Assembly (NCBI RefSeq): GCF_009917385.1
Contig: NZ_QWLJ01000001.1
Location: 215,701-279,700, forward strand
Length of the DNA stretch: 64,000 bases
Direction of reading: 5' to 3'
Source of the DNA: Roseburia sp. 1XD42-34
GTDB taxonomy: Bacteria > Bacillota > Bacilli > Bacillales > Amphibacillaceae
The stretch's first letter is position 1, and each line of letters begins with the position of its first letter. Positions 54,427 to 63,583 of this stretch are shown piece after piece. The position numbers and the translations under genes are program-made. Below the pieces are notes generated by a model, which was given only the letters and a program-made list of their open reading frames with translations, did no database searches and was not told the DNA's origin.

Positions 54427-55134
54427 ATGAAAAATGAATCAATCTGTGTTATTCCGGCTAGAGGTGGTTCTAAACGAATCCCCAATAAAAATGTTATTGA
54501 CTTAAACGGAAAACCGATGATTGCTTACACCATTGAAGCAGCCAAAGCATCCAGACTATTTAAACGAATCATTGTAAGTACAGATGATAGAGAAATAGCC
54601 AATATTTCCAAGCGTTACGGTGCTGAAGTTCCATTTTTAAGAAAATCTTATCATGATGATCATTCCCCTGTTAGTTTGGCAACTTTATATACGTTGGAAC
54701 AAGCAGAAGAATATTACGAGGAGCGATATGATCATCTCATTCAATTGTTACCATCATGCCCATTTCGAGATAGTGATGTCATTGTTCAAGCATACCAACA
54801 TTTTATAAACACACAGAATAAACTGCAAATCAGTGTTTTTAAATTTGGTTGGATGAATCCTTGGTGGGCTTTAAAAATAGAAGAAAACGGAGAACCGACA
54901 CCGTTTTTTACTGAAGCGGTAAAAGCTAGATCTCAGGATCTCATTGATTTATACTGTCCTACTGGAGCCGTTTGGATTGCTAATATACCGGATCTTAAAA
55001 AGGAAAAAACGTTTTATGGGAGCGGTTATCGAGTTTATGAAATAAATTGGATGAAAGCAATTGATATTGATACAGAAGAGGATTTGAATATGGCGAAGGC
55101 GTTGCTTCAGGTAAAGAATCAATTTCAAGAGTAG
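54427..55134 (+). CDS. pseF: Acylneuraminate/pseudaminate cytidylyltransferase
   Basis: A 235-residue CMP-sugar synthetase. VIPARGGSKRIPNKNVIDLNG is the CTP-binding loop, LLPSCPFRD the middle motif and DIDTEEDL the C-terminal metal-binding motif. It would activate the nonulosonate made by the PseI-type synthase to CMP-sugar. The start at 54427 follows GAGGCTGGTGTGTTTT. A second cytidylyltransferase-like gene lies at 59183, so division of labour is likely. Confidence 0.88.
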   Translation: MKNESICVIPARGGSKRIPNKNVIDLNGKPMIAYTIEAAKASRLFKRIIVSTDDREIANISKRYGAEVPFLRKSYHDDHSPVSLATLYTLEQAEEYYEERYDHLIQLLPSCPFRDSDVIVQAYQHFINTQNKLQISVFKFGWMNPWWALKIEENGEPTPFFTEAVKARSQDLIDLYCPTGAVWIANIPDLKKEKTFYGSGYRVYEINWMKAIDIDTEEDLNMAKALLQVKNQFQE

Positions 55135-55243
55135 CATTGTATAAGAATAGCACTTTACGTAATGAAGACTTGTGGTATGTAAGCTTCCGCGCGAGTCAAA
55201 TTTTTTAAGAGATAAGAAAAAATTTTGGCATTGGGATAACGAT

Positions 55244-55464
55244 ATAACAGAATAGCCACGTCCGGTTTAAGCGCCCAGCAACTAGGCCACTTCACGAATC
55301 GACCTACGATAAGTCATCATCGGTTCGTGGTTAGGAGGAAGGCCGACTAAAAAACGGGCTTGCCGCCCGAAGTCGGCATACTCCTGTTTTAGTAGCATGA
55401 TTCCTAAAACTTTAGTTGCTTCGTTCCAGTCGCTACGGTGCTAACCGGGCGCTCTGCGCCTTTC
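55244..55464. repeat. Interspersed repeat family A, copy 4
   Basis: Near full-length copy in the middle of the nonulosonate cluster (gap 55135-55785): AACAGAATAGCCACGTCCGG, CAGCAACTAGGCCACTTCAC, GAGGAAGGCCGACTAAAAAA, GTCGGCATACTCCTG, TGATTCCTAAAACTTTAG, GGGCGCTCTGCGCCTTTC. It abuts a family B copy. Confidence 0.8.
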
Positions 55465-55468
55465 TTCC

Positions 55469-55570
55469 ACTATAGGAAAGTATAAGATTTTTATGGTTTA
55501 TAGTATAAGAAAAACAAAGGCTCCCGCCATAAGACTTGGCGATAAGCCAAATTTTTCTAATTATTTCTCA
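55469..55570. repeat. Interspersed repeat family B, copy 2
   Basis: Near-identical to 48949-49050 and joined directly to the end of family A copy 4. The remaining ~215 bases of the gap show no gene; GAGAGGGGAGACACA serves the next start. Confidence 0.78.
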
Positions 55571-55785
55571 TTATTTTGTTGATAAATTTACCAAACTGAT
55601 ACTCCATTATAGATGCTTTTTTGAATCTGCAGCATAGCATAAGAAGAAAAAATGCATCAATTTTAAACGACGCTCAAAAAGGCAAACGTAGAACGTCAAC
55701 ATTTTAGTGCTGAAATTTAATAACATAAAAAATACTTATTATTCAAATTTTTTAACGGGTGGGCGTTTAAGAGAGGGGAGACACA

Positions 55786-56721
55786 ATGAAAATATGCTTT
55801 ATAGGATTAGGTTCTATTGGAAAAATGCATTTAATTAATTTAACAAAAATAATGAGACAACTACAGGAGGATATGGAAGTACATGCATTTAGAAATACCA
55901 ATAGACGGTTGGATGCTAATGTAGAACAGCTTATTGATAAAGAGATCTATTTGGAAGAAAATTTGCATGATGATTATGATATTGCATTTATTACCAATCC
56001 AACATTTCTTCATTTTCATAGTATTAAATTAATGGCAACGAAAGCGAATCATCTGTTTATAGAAAAGCCGATTTTTGAAGATTGTCATTATCGGATAGAG
56101 GAACTGGGACTAACGGAAAATGGCGTGTATCATGTAGCAGCACCACTTCGGTTTACAAAAGTAATTGAAAAATTAATCGAACTTTTAGCAGGCGAAAAAA
56201 TTTACAGTATAAGAGCTATTTGTTCCAGTTACTTACCTGAATGGCGCCCAAGGTCAGATTATCGAAAGAGCTATAGTGCTAAACAGTCTGAAGGAGGGGG
56301 AGTGGCTCTTGATTTAATCCATGAGTGGGACTACTTGACCTATTTATTTGGCTTTCCAAAGGAAGTATATTATCTAAGTGGTAAATATTCGCATTTAGAC
56401 ATCGATAGTGATGATTTATCGGTGTATCTAGCCGTATATCCGGATAAACTATTGGAGCTCCACTTGGATTATTTTGGCAAATACAAGCAGCGGAAGATCG
56501 AAGTCATTACAAAAGAGAGAAGAATTGTTGGCGATTTTTTACATCATGCAATCACATGGAGTAATGGAAAAAAACACGTTCAAATAGATGGTTTAAAAAA
56601 CGATATGTACGTGGCAGAAATGGAATATTTTTTAAAGAACGTATGGACGAATAACACATCAGGAAATAATGTGGATTACGCATATGAAGTGTTAAAGCTT
56701 GCCTTAGGTGGTGAAAAATAG
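55786..56721 (+). CDS. Gfo/Idh/MocA family oxidoreductase
   Basis: A 311-residue NAD(P)-dependent sugar oxidoreductase. ICFIGLGSIGKMHL is the Rossmann loop (GxGxxG), and HLFIEKPIFED carries the EKP motif with catalytic lysine; GGGVALDLIHEWDYL has the His of the active site. GAGAGGGGAGACACA precedes the ATG. It starts the second transcription block of the cluster and may dehydrogenate or epimerise an amino sugar. Confidence 0.87.
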   Translation: MKICFIGLGSIGKMHLINLTKIMRQLQEDMEVHAFRNTNRRLDANVEQLIDKEIYLEENLHDDYDIAFITNPTFLHFHSIKLMATKANHLFIEKPIFEDCHYRIEELGLTENGVYHVAAPLRFTKVIEKLIELLAGEKIYSIRAICSSYLPEWRPRSDYRKSYSAKQSEGGGVALDLIHEWDYLTYLFGFPKEVYYLSGKYSHLDIDSDDLSVYLAVYPDKLLELHLDYFGKYKQRKIEVITKERRIVGDFLHHAITWSNGKKHVQIDGLKNDMYVAEMEYFLKNVWTNNTSGNNVDYAYEVLKLALGGEK

Positions 56722-57009
56722 CAGGTCTAACCCACGGCATAAGGAACAATTATTTTTTACTCTTTGGTGAAAACTAGTCGGATAAGAAATAATCTAGTTG
56801 CAAGTAAATGTCCGATTTTGTTCAGAGGTCTATAGACCAGTTACAACAATTCATAGCCATGAAAATCCGACTGCTTCCTTTTTCTGTTTTCAGTTTATTA
56901 GTAAAAATATCTTAACAGCTTGTTTAGGCACATGTTTTGTTTGTCTGATGAATATATATGGAAGACAGAAAGGGAGTGGCTGTAAACAATAGAAGAGAGG
57001 AGAATTTTC

Positions 57010-57954
57010 TTGAATGTTTTAGTTACTGGTGGAGTTGGTTTTATAGGCAGGTGGGTCGTTGATTACTTGTTAAGGGATGGACACAACGTATGGATTTTAG
57101 ATGATCTATCCAATGGAAAAACAGTTAACATTCAACGAATGCTGAGAGATAAAGGAAAAATGGTGCACTTTATAAAAGGAGATATAAAAGATTTACGTAT
57201 CGTTCATCATTTATTTGCTAATTCATTCGATATTTGCTTTCACTTAGCTGCAAGTATTAATGTACAGGACAGCATTGACAGACCGCGGGTTACGTTTGAA
57301 AATGATGTGATTGGAACCTTTAATATTTTGGAACTATGCAAGAAAAACCAGGTTAAATTTGTGTTTATGAGTACATGTATGGTGTATGAGCAAGCATGGA
57401 ATGAGGAAGGTATTCGTGAAACGAACCCAGTGAAACCTGCCTCTCCATATGCAGGGTCAAAGTTAGCTGCAGAAAATATGGTTCTATCTTATCATTATGC
57501 ATATGGATTACCAGCAACGATTCTTCGACCATTCAACACTTATGGTCCATATCAGAAAACAGGCGGTGAGGGGGGAGTAGTTGCTATTTTTTTAAAGAAT
57601 AAATTAGCAGGGAGACCACTCAAAATTTATGGGGATGGAACACAAACACGTGATTTACTTTATGTAGAGGATTGCGCCAGGTTTGTAGTAGAAGCTGGGT
57701 ATTCAGACAAAGTGAATGGAGAAATCATTCATGCGGGGTCAGGTAAGGACATTTCGATCCATGATCTAGCTAACCTCATGGTGGATGAATCACAAATAAA
57801 ACATGTTCCACATATCCATCCGCAAAGTGAAGTCCCTAAGCTGTTATGTGATTATAGTAAAGCGAAAGAAATATTAAATTGGAAGCCTAACTACACATTG
57901 GAGGAAGGGATAACCAAGACGGAAGAATGGATGAAGTCTACTACATTAATGTAA
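57010..57954 (+). CDS. NAD-dependent epimerase/dehydratase (extended SDR)
   Basis: A 314-residue protein. VTGGVGFIGRWVVDYLL is the NAD loop, FMSTCMVY and YAGSKLAAENMV carry the Ser/Thr-Tyr-Lys triad, and LRPFNTYGPYQ is typical of UDP-glucose 4-epimerase or dTDP-glucose dehydratase relatives. The TTG start at 57010 has AGAGAGGAGAATTTTC upstream. It may supply the sugar for transfer along with the nonulosonate. Confidence 0.87.
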   Translation: MNVLVTGGVGFIGRWVVDYLLRDGHNVWILDDLSNGKTVNIQRMLRDKGKMVHFIKGDIKDLRIVHHLFANSFDICFHLAASINVQDSIDRPRVTFENDVIGTFNILELCKKNQVKFVFMSTCMVYEQAWNEEGIRETNPVKPASPYAGSKLAAENMVLSYHYAYGLPATILRPFNTYGPYQKTGGEGGVVAIFLKNKLAGRPLKIYGDGTQTRDLLYVEDCARFVVEAGYSDKVNGEIIHAGSGKDISIHDLANLMVDESQIKHVPHIHPQSEVPKLLCDYSKAKEILNWKPNYTLEEGITKTEEWMKSTTLM

Positions 57955-57970
57955 AGGAATGGAAAACATC

Positions 57971-59173
57971 ATGCCTGACAACAAGAAACTGGCAATTCAT
58001 GGAGGGAAGCCAGTACGAGATGTTTATTTACCTTATGGAAAACAATGGATCGATGATGATGATATAAAGGCAGTTAAAAATGCATTAAACCAGGATTTAA
58101 TTACAACCGGACCAACGATAGCACAGTTTGAAAATACGATTAAAGATTTCGTTGGTGCAACGTATGCAGTTGCTTTTGCAAACGGGACAGCCGCTTTGCA
58201 CGCTGCTTGTTATGCAGCTGGGATTAAGGAAAATGATGAAGTGATTACAACCCCGCTAACCTTTGCGGCAAGTGCCAATACTATTTTATACGTTGGCGGG
58301 AAACCTGTATTTGCCGATATTGACCCAAAAACATACAACATCTCTTCTGAATCTATCAAACGCTTGATTAACGAAAGAACAAAAGCAATTATAACCGTTG
58401 ACTTTACCGGACAACCAGTTCAATATGAAAAAATTTTATCCTTGGCAGAGGATTATGGCATTGCCGTAATTGCTGATGCTGCTCATGCTTTAGGGGCTCG
58501 GTATAAAAAGGACTATGTTGGATCAATTGCAGATATGACGATGTTTAGTTTTCATCCCGTCAAGCATATTACCACTGGAGAAGGTGGCATCATTACGACT
58601 GACGATGAAGATTATGATCGACAACTACGACTATTTAGAAGTCATGGAATCACTCGTGAACCAAGGATGCTTCGTAAACTTGAGGGGGCGTGGTATTATG
58701 AAATGCAAGATTTGGGTTATAACTATCGAATGACTGATCTGCAGGCAGCTCTTGGATTAAGTCAATGTAACAAATTAAAAACGTTCTTAACAAGAAGAAG
58801 ACAGATTGCCGAAAAATATAATGTCAGTTTTAAGGAAATAGCGGAGATTACGATCCCGTTTCAGCAGCAGGGCTGTTATTCCAGCTGGCATTTATATATT
58901 ATCCGACTACATTTAGAAAAATTAAAAGTGGATCGTAATACGATATTTGATGCTTTAAAAGCGGAAAATATTGGTGTGAACGTTCATTATATTCCAGTTT
59001 ATTTACATCCGTATTACCAGCAATTGGGATATAAAAAAGGTTTGTGCCTACAAGCCGAGCAATTTTATCATGATTGTATAACACTTCCGTTATTTCCGAA
59101 AATGTCAGATCAAGATGTGGATGATGTTGTAGCTGGCGTGAAAAAAGTTATTTCTTATTATGCTAATCATTGA
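57971..59173 (+). CDS. pseC: DegT/DnrJ/EryC1/StrS aminotransferase, PseC-like
   Basis: A 400-residue PLP enzyme. AFANGTAALHAACYAAGI, EVITTPLTFAASANTILY, IADAAHALGARYK and the PLP lysine in MFSFHPVKHITTGEGG define the sugar-aminotransferase family. It would aminate the PseB product at C4. The second ATG (57971), with GGAAAACATC before it, is preferred to the first (57959), whose AAAGGA box is too close. B. subtilis SpsC is the counterpart. Confidence 0.88.
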   Translation: MPDNKKLAIHGGKPVRDVYLPYGKQWIDDDDIKAVKNALNQDLITTGPTIAQFENTIKDFVGATYAVAFANGTAALHAACYAAGIKENDEVITTPLTFAASANTILYVGGKPVFADIDPKTYNISSESIKRLINERTKAIITVDFTGQPVQYEKILSLAEDYGIAVIADAAHALGARYKKDYVGSIADMTMFSFHPVKHITTGEGGIITTDDEDYDRQLRLFRSHGITREPRMLRKLEGAWYYEMQDLGYNYRMTDLQAALGLSQCNKLKTFLTRRRQIAEKYNVSFKEIAEITIPFQQQGCYSSWHLYIIRLHLEKLKVDRNTIFDALKAENIGVNVHYIPVYLHPYYQQLGYKKGLCLQAEQFYHDCITLPLFPKMSDQDVDDVVAGVKKVISYYANH

Positions 59174-59182
59174 GGTGACAGG

Positions 59183-59914
59183 ATGAAGGTAGTAGCTATT
59201 ATTCAAGCACGAACGGGTGCTTCTAGGCTACCTGGGAAGGTTCTTAAAGAAGTGTTGGGAAAGCCTTTATTAGCTTACCAACTGGAGCGTGTTCGGAACT
59301 GTTCTAACATAGACCAAATATTAGTAGCCACAACGAAGCAGAAGGCAGATGACAGAATTGTCTCTCTTTGTGAAGAAATGGACATCTATCCTTACAGAGG
59401 TTCTGAGTCCGATGTATTAGGTCGGTATTATGAGGCTGCCAATCATATGCAAGCAGATATCATTGTCAGACTCACTGCCGATTGCCCACTAATTGACCCG
59501 TCACAAGTTGATTATGTTATACAAAACTACTTTCCTAATCAACATTCGCTTCAATATGTTTCTAATACGTTAAAACGAACTTTTCCTCGAGGAATGGACA
59601 CAGAGGTATTTTCTTTTGCAGCCTTGAAAGAAACACATGTTATGGCGAAGTCTACCGTAGACAGAGAACATGTAACGAGGTATATGGTGAACCACCCGGA
59701 AACATTTACATTAAAGAATGTTACCTACCACGAAGATCAAAGTCAGCACCGATGGACAGTTGATACGATAGAGGATTTTTGGTTAATAAAACGAATCATT
59801 GAAACGCTTTATCCGAAAAAGCCTCATTTTAATTTAGAGGATATATTGCACCTATTTGCTCAGTTTCCAGATTGGAGGTTCATAAATAGCCATATTCACC
59901 AAAAATATGAATGA
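59183..59914 (+). CDS. spsF: SpsF-type cytidylyltransferase/glycosyltransferase-family protein
   Basis: A 243-residue nucleotidyltransferase. AIIQARTGASRLPGKVLKEV and RLTADCPLIDP are the signature of the SpsF family, which in B. subtilis lies in the spore coat polysaccharide operon. It is distinct from the PseF-type gene at 54427. Its stop overlaps the next open frame. In other genomes SpsF-like genes also sit beside PseG and PseI genes. Confidence 0.87.
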   Translation: MKVVAIIQARTGASRLPGKVLKEVLGKPLLAYQLERVRNCSNIDQILVATTKQKADDRIVSLCEEMDIYPYRGSESDVLGRYYEAANHMQADIIVRLTADCPLIDPSQVDYVIQNYFPNQHSLQYVSNTLKRTFPRGMDTEVFSFAALKETHVMAKSTVDREHVTRYMVNHPETFTLKNVTYHEDQSQHRWTVDTIEDFWLIKRIIETLYPKKPHFNLEDILHLFAQFPDWRFINSHIHQKYE

Positions 59915-59928
59915 AAAGTGGGAAGGTC

Positions 59929-61017
59929 ATGAATGTTGTGATCAGAACAGATGCATCAATAAATATAGGAAGCGGTCATGTAAGGCGCTGTCTAGTACTG
60001 GCGGAAGATTTGCGGCAAAAAAATGTTAATGTAATTTTTGTCTGTCGACCATTATCAGGTGATTTAATCGACTTTATTAAAAATCAATCTTTTCCTGTCA
60101 TTTCCTTAACTCCGTTTATAAGTACAGATTCTGAGCGCTCGAACGAAATGAATTATGAGTACTGGCTAACTGTAAATTGGCGTATCGATGTCCTTGAAAC
60201 GATGCAAGCAGTTCAATTTCTATCATCGATTAATTGGCTAATCATTGATCATTACAATATTGATTATCAGTGGGAACAAGCGATAAAACCATTTGTTGAA
60301 AAAATAATGGTAATTGATGATTTAGCAAATCGAGCACATGATTGTGATCTATTATTAGATCACAATCTAGTAAAAGAAGCAGATAAAAGATATGTAAAAC
60401 TAGTTCCTGAACATACGAAGCTATTATTAGGAACAAAATACCTATTACTGCGACAAGAATTTAGAGACTTCAACGAGCAAATAAATAGAACCGGTTTTAT
60501 AAAGCGGATAATGATCTCATTTGGTGGGAGTGATCCTACCAACGAAACATTAAAAGCAATCTATGCCGTTCATATGCTACACGATAACGATATCATAGCA
60601 GATGTAGTTATCGGCGCCTCAACTAGAAGCTATTCATTGATTAAACAAATGTGTCAAGCACATTCTAATTTAATATTTCACTATAACATCCAGAATATAT
60701 CCCGCTTGATGGCAGAGGCTGATTTAGCAGTTGGCGCAGGGGGGAGCTCGACGTGGGAAAGATGTTTTTTTGGTTTACCAACGATCACTATCGAAACCGC
60801 TAATAACCAATCTGAGATTTTGCAATATTTAGCTGAGCTGGGTGCTGTACATCACTTAGGTGTCAGTAAAAAAGTAACTGTTGAAACGATTGCACAAGCT
60901 TTACAATGGTTAATATCTTCTCGTCATGAGGTGAAAAAGATGGGGACAAGAGCGTGCTCTACCATGAAAAACTACCAACATGGTTTAGTTGCTGAGCAAT
61001 TATGTAAAGGAGAGTAG
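59929..61017 (+). CDS. pseG: UDP-2,4-diacetamido-2,4,6-trideoxy-beta-L-altropyranose hydrolase (PseG/SpsG)
   Basis: A 362-residue GT-B-like hydrolase that removes UDP in pseudaminic acid synthesis. VVIRTDASINIGSGHVRRCL with the catalytic His is diagnostic, followed by MISFGGSDPTNETL and AVGAGGSSTWERCFFGLPT. Start 59929 is chosen because MNVVIRTDAS matches the family N-terminus; GGGAAGG is near. The first ATG at 59911 has no site. Confidence 0.9.
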   Translation: MNVVIRTDASINIGSGHVRRCLVLAEDLRQKNVNVIFVCRPLSGDLIDFIKNQSFPVISLTPFISTDSERSNEMNYEYWLTVNWRIDVLETMQAVQFLSSINWLIIDHYNIDYQWEQAIKPFVEKIMVIDDLANRAHDCDLLLDHNLVKEADKRYVKLVPEHTKLLLGTKYLLLRQEFRDFNEQINRTGFIKRIMISFGGSDPTNETLKAIYAVHMLHDNDIIADVVIGASTRSYSLIKQMCQAHSNLIFHYNIQNISRLMAEADLAVGAGGSSTWERCFFGLPTITIETANNQSEILQYLAELGAVHHLGVSKKVTVETIAQALQWLISSRHEVKKMGTRACSTMKNYQHGLVAEQLCKGE

Positions 61018-61018
61018 G

Positions 61019-61591
61019 ATGACTAATATCCATCATTTTCAACTAAGACCCTTATGTCAGGGCGATTTGCAAACCGTACTAAAGTGGCGTAATTCAGACA
61101 GAGTCAAAGCGTTTATGTATACAGATCATACCATTACTTGGGAAGAACATTGCCGTTGGTATAAAGACATAGCAAACGATCCCTATCGAAAAGTATTTAT
61201 CCTGGATTATAAGAAGGATCGGTTAGGTCTTGTTCAATTTTCAAATATTGATAAAGGAAATTCCCGTTGTTATTGGGGTTTTTATATTGGGGAAGCACAA
61301 GCACCTAAAGGTGCAGGAACAATAATGGCGATATTAGCGTTAGATAAAATATTCAATAATGTTGGCATGAGGAAAGTATGCTCAGAAATTATTCATACGA
61401 ATAGTGTGAGTATCCGTTATCATGAAAAATTAGGATTTGTACCAGAGGGAAGATTGCTAAATCATATTCGAAAGGATGATCGTTACTTTGATGTCATTGT
61501 AATGGCCTTGTTTTTAGATAAATGGAAGCAGGTGAGAGTTAGTCTTATGAAAAAGGAGGAGAAGAGTGAAAGAAATTGTAATCGGAAATAA
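61019..61591 (+). CDS. pseH: PseH-type N-acetyltransferase (GNAT)
   Basis: A 190-residue GNAT protein. LRPLCQGDLQTVLKWRNSD and the acetyl-CoA loop region AQAPKGAGTIMAILALD, then RYHEKLGFVPEGRL, match UDP-4-amino-4,6-dideoxy-GlcNAc N-acetyltransferases (PseH; SpsD counterpart). AAAGGAGAGTAGG precedes 61019. Its end overlaps pseI by 26 bases. Confidence 0.88.
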   Translation: MTNIHHFQLRPLCQGDLQTVLKWRNSDRVKAFMYTDHTITWEEHCRWYKDIANDPYRKVFILDYKKDRLGLVQFSNIDKGNSRCYWGFYIGEAQAPKGAGTIMAILALDKIFNNVGMRKVCSEIIHTNSVSIRYHEKLGFVPEGRLLNHIRKDDRYFDVIVMALFLDKWKQVRVSLMKKEEKSERNCNRK

Positions 61592-62615
61592 ACATGTCGG
61601 TCGAGCCCATCCCCCCTTGATTATTGCTGAAATGTCAGGAAACCATAATCAATCTTTAGACCGAGCGTTAGAAATGGTTGACATGGCGGCTCGAGGTGGA
61701 GCAGATGCGATAAAGATACAAACATATACCGCAGATACGATGACGATAAATAAATCAGGCAGTGAATTTACCATTCGCGATGAAAAAAGTATTTGGAAAG
61801 ATAAAACATTATATGAACTATATGAGGAAGCACATACACCATGGGATTGGCACCAGCCGATTTTTGAACGGTGCCGTCAATTAGGGGTACTTGGATTCAG
61901 CTCACCATTTGATGAAACCGCCGTGGATTTCTTAGAGGACTTGCATGTCCCTTGTTATAAAATTGCTTCTTTTGAAAGTGTTGATTTACCATTAATTCGC
62001 AAGGTAGCCCAAACGAAAAAACCAATGATTATTTCCACAGGCTTATGTGCGGCAGGCGAGATAGAAGAGGCTGTAAATACTGCAAGAAAAGAAGGTTGTG
62101 AAGATATTATCCTGCTTAAATGTACGAGTACGTATCCAGCATCTCCAGTGAATAGTAATCTAAACACTATTCCTCATATGCGGGATCTATTTCAATGCCA
62201 GGTCGGCTTGTCAGATCATACTATGGGAAATGGTGTAGCAGTAGCAAGCATTGCTTTAGGAGCTGTCACTATTGAAAAACATGTTACCTTATCACGGACA
62301 GATGGGGGAGTAGATGCGAGTTTTTCGCTAGAGCCTTATGAGTTAGAAGCCTTGGTAGTGGAGACAAAACGGGCATGGGAATCCCTTGGCAAGATACATT
62401 ATGGATATACGGATGCTGAAGAAGCTTCCTTAAAGTTTCGACGGTCACTGTATATAACAAAAGATATGAAAGCAGGTGATGTGATTACAAAAGAGAATTT
62501 AAAAGTCATCCGTCCCGGTTATGGACTGCCGCCAAAATATTATGATATCTTGATCGGAAAAACAGTAAAACGTACTATTCCAAGTGGAACCCCAGTCGCC
62601 TGGGATATTATTTAG
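61566..62615 (+). CDS. pseI: Pseudaminic acid synthase (PseI/SpsE)
   Basis: A 349-residue NeuB-family enzyme that condenses a hexosamine with phosphoenolpyruvate. IIAEMSGNHNQSLDRALEMV, ADAIKIQTY, CYKIASFE and LKCTSTYPAS are the barrel motifs; an antifreeze-like SAF domain (residues ~290-349; FRRSLYITKDMKAGDVI) completes it. EMSGNHN rather than EIGxNH favours PseI over NeuB or LegI. The GTG start has AGGAGGAGAAGA upstream. Last gene of the cluster. Confidence 0.92.
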   Translation: MKEIVIGNKHVGRAHPPLIIAEMSGNHNQSLDRALEMVDMAARGGADAIKIQTYTADTMTINKSGSEFTIRDEKSIWKDKTLYELYEEAHTPWDWHQPIFERCRQLGVLGFSSPFDETAVDFLEDLHVPCYKIASFESVDLPLIRKVAQTKKPMIISTGLCAAGEIEEAVNTARKEGCEDIILLKCTSTYPASPVNSNLNTIPHMRDLFQCQVGLSDHTMGNGVAVASIALGAVTIEKHVTLSRTDGGVDASFSLEPYELEALVVETKRAWESLGKIHYGYTDAEEASLKFRRSLYITKDMKAGDVITKENLKVIRPGYGLPPKYYDILIGKTVKRTIPSGTPVAWDII

Positions 62616-62736
62616 CGAGGACAATTGAATCTACCAAAGTTCTTTAATAATGAAAAGGCGACTTGAAAGTCTAGCAACAGGATAAAGTGGCTTTTTAAAT
62701 AATTACCATGATCGAACCCTATAATGGAATTCATTT

Positions 62737-62785
62737 GTGCCGTAAGTTTTTCCTTTGCTAATTTAAAAAGGATTTCTTACGGCAC
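62737..62785. terminator. Hairpin after the nonulosonate cluster
   Basis: GTGCCGTAAG and CTTACGGCAC pair perfectly, with further TCC/GGA pairing within. No T-run follows. It lies in the 360-base gap 62616-62975 between convergent genes, in which I see no other feature. Confidence 0.55.
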
Positions 62786-62975
62786 TGTTACTGTGTCAAA
62801 TAGACTTGATAAAGCACCATTACATGCTTTTAAACTCTTAGAAGCCAAGTGATAAAAAGGAATGTTACTAACCTATAGGCGAAAATTAGATTTCTATACT
62901 AGGGAATAACAGTGTGAAATTGCTTTTGCTGTTTTTCTTACGCAAAGAAAAACCCCCATGTATGGAAGTTTTACT

Positions 62976-63107
62976 TTACCACTCTTTTCCGCAGCACCCG
63001 CCTTTTTTAAAAGGTATTTTTTTAATGGAAGAAGATTTCAGAACAATTGGTTTCGTTTCTTTAGGATAGTTCGTAGTAGTTGATTTTTTAATTTCTTTTG
63101 CTTTCAA
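62976..63107 (-). CDS. Short basic peptide with Gly-Gly-Cys-Cys end
   Basis: A 43-residue peptide, about one quarter lysine, ending FKKGGCCGKEW. AAGGAG stands nine bases before a TTG start and the frame is open to a TAA. It has no signal peptide or membrane segment. The Cys pair near the C-terminus may be modified or form cross-links, as in small coat proteins. It is too short for most gene finders. I do not recognise a family. Confidence 0.5.
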   Translation of the reverse strand: MKAKEIKKSTTTNYPKETKPIVLKSSSIKKIPFKKGGCCGKEW

Positions 63108-63168
63108 AAGTACCAACTCCTTAAGTTTTATACTATATTATAGTTAATTTATTTAGCTATGGTTGCGG

Positions 63169-63582
63169 CTATTGTAATGGTTCTATATAGAAAAGGCATT
63201 CTTCATAATTATTTTTATAAATTTGGTAGCATTTTGCTAAAGGCGGTGTACTTTTATAGGAAATGATAACCATTTTTACATGTTCAGTTGGATGATGAAT
63301 CAGATCGTACCGTGAAGGTATTGGTGACGTTGTAGGATGAGTGTGATATATTGCGAGAACTTCTTCATTGCGCTGACGAATTTTTTCAATGACTTCTCCC
63401 ACTTTGGCTTTGCTTACAAAGAACCGCCTGTCGGACAGCTGTTCGTTTTCCAACCGCCAAATGGATTTGGTATGCATGTTATTTCCGGCCAATAACCCAC
63501 AAGATTCGAATGGTATACCTTGTTCTCCATGCTCAATCATTTTCTTGTGGATCGATTGAGGAATAATGAGTTCCTTTTCCAT
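63169..63582 (-). CDS. JAMM/MPN-domain metalloprotease-like protein (M67 family)
   Basis: A 137-residue stand-alone JAB1/MPN domain. The zinc-binding JAMM motif is present in full as IYHTHPTTSPIPSRYD (HxH-x7-SxxD) and an N-terminal glutamate lies in FESCGLLAG. Prokaryotic members cleave ubiquitin-like or sulfur-carrier protein tails; no ThiS or ThiF partner is in view. Its ATG is one base after the stop of the upstream repeat protein, so the two are coupled. Confidence 0.87.
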   Translation of the reverse strand: MEKELIIPQSIHKKMIEHGEQGIPFESCGLLAGNNMHTKSIWRLENEQLSDRRFFVSKAKVGEVIEKIRQRNEEVLAIYHTHPTTSPIPSRYDLIHHPTEHVKMVIISYKSTPPLAKCYQIYKNNYEECLFYIEPLQ

Positions 63583-63583
63583 C

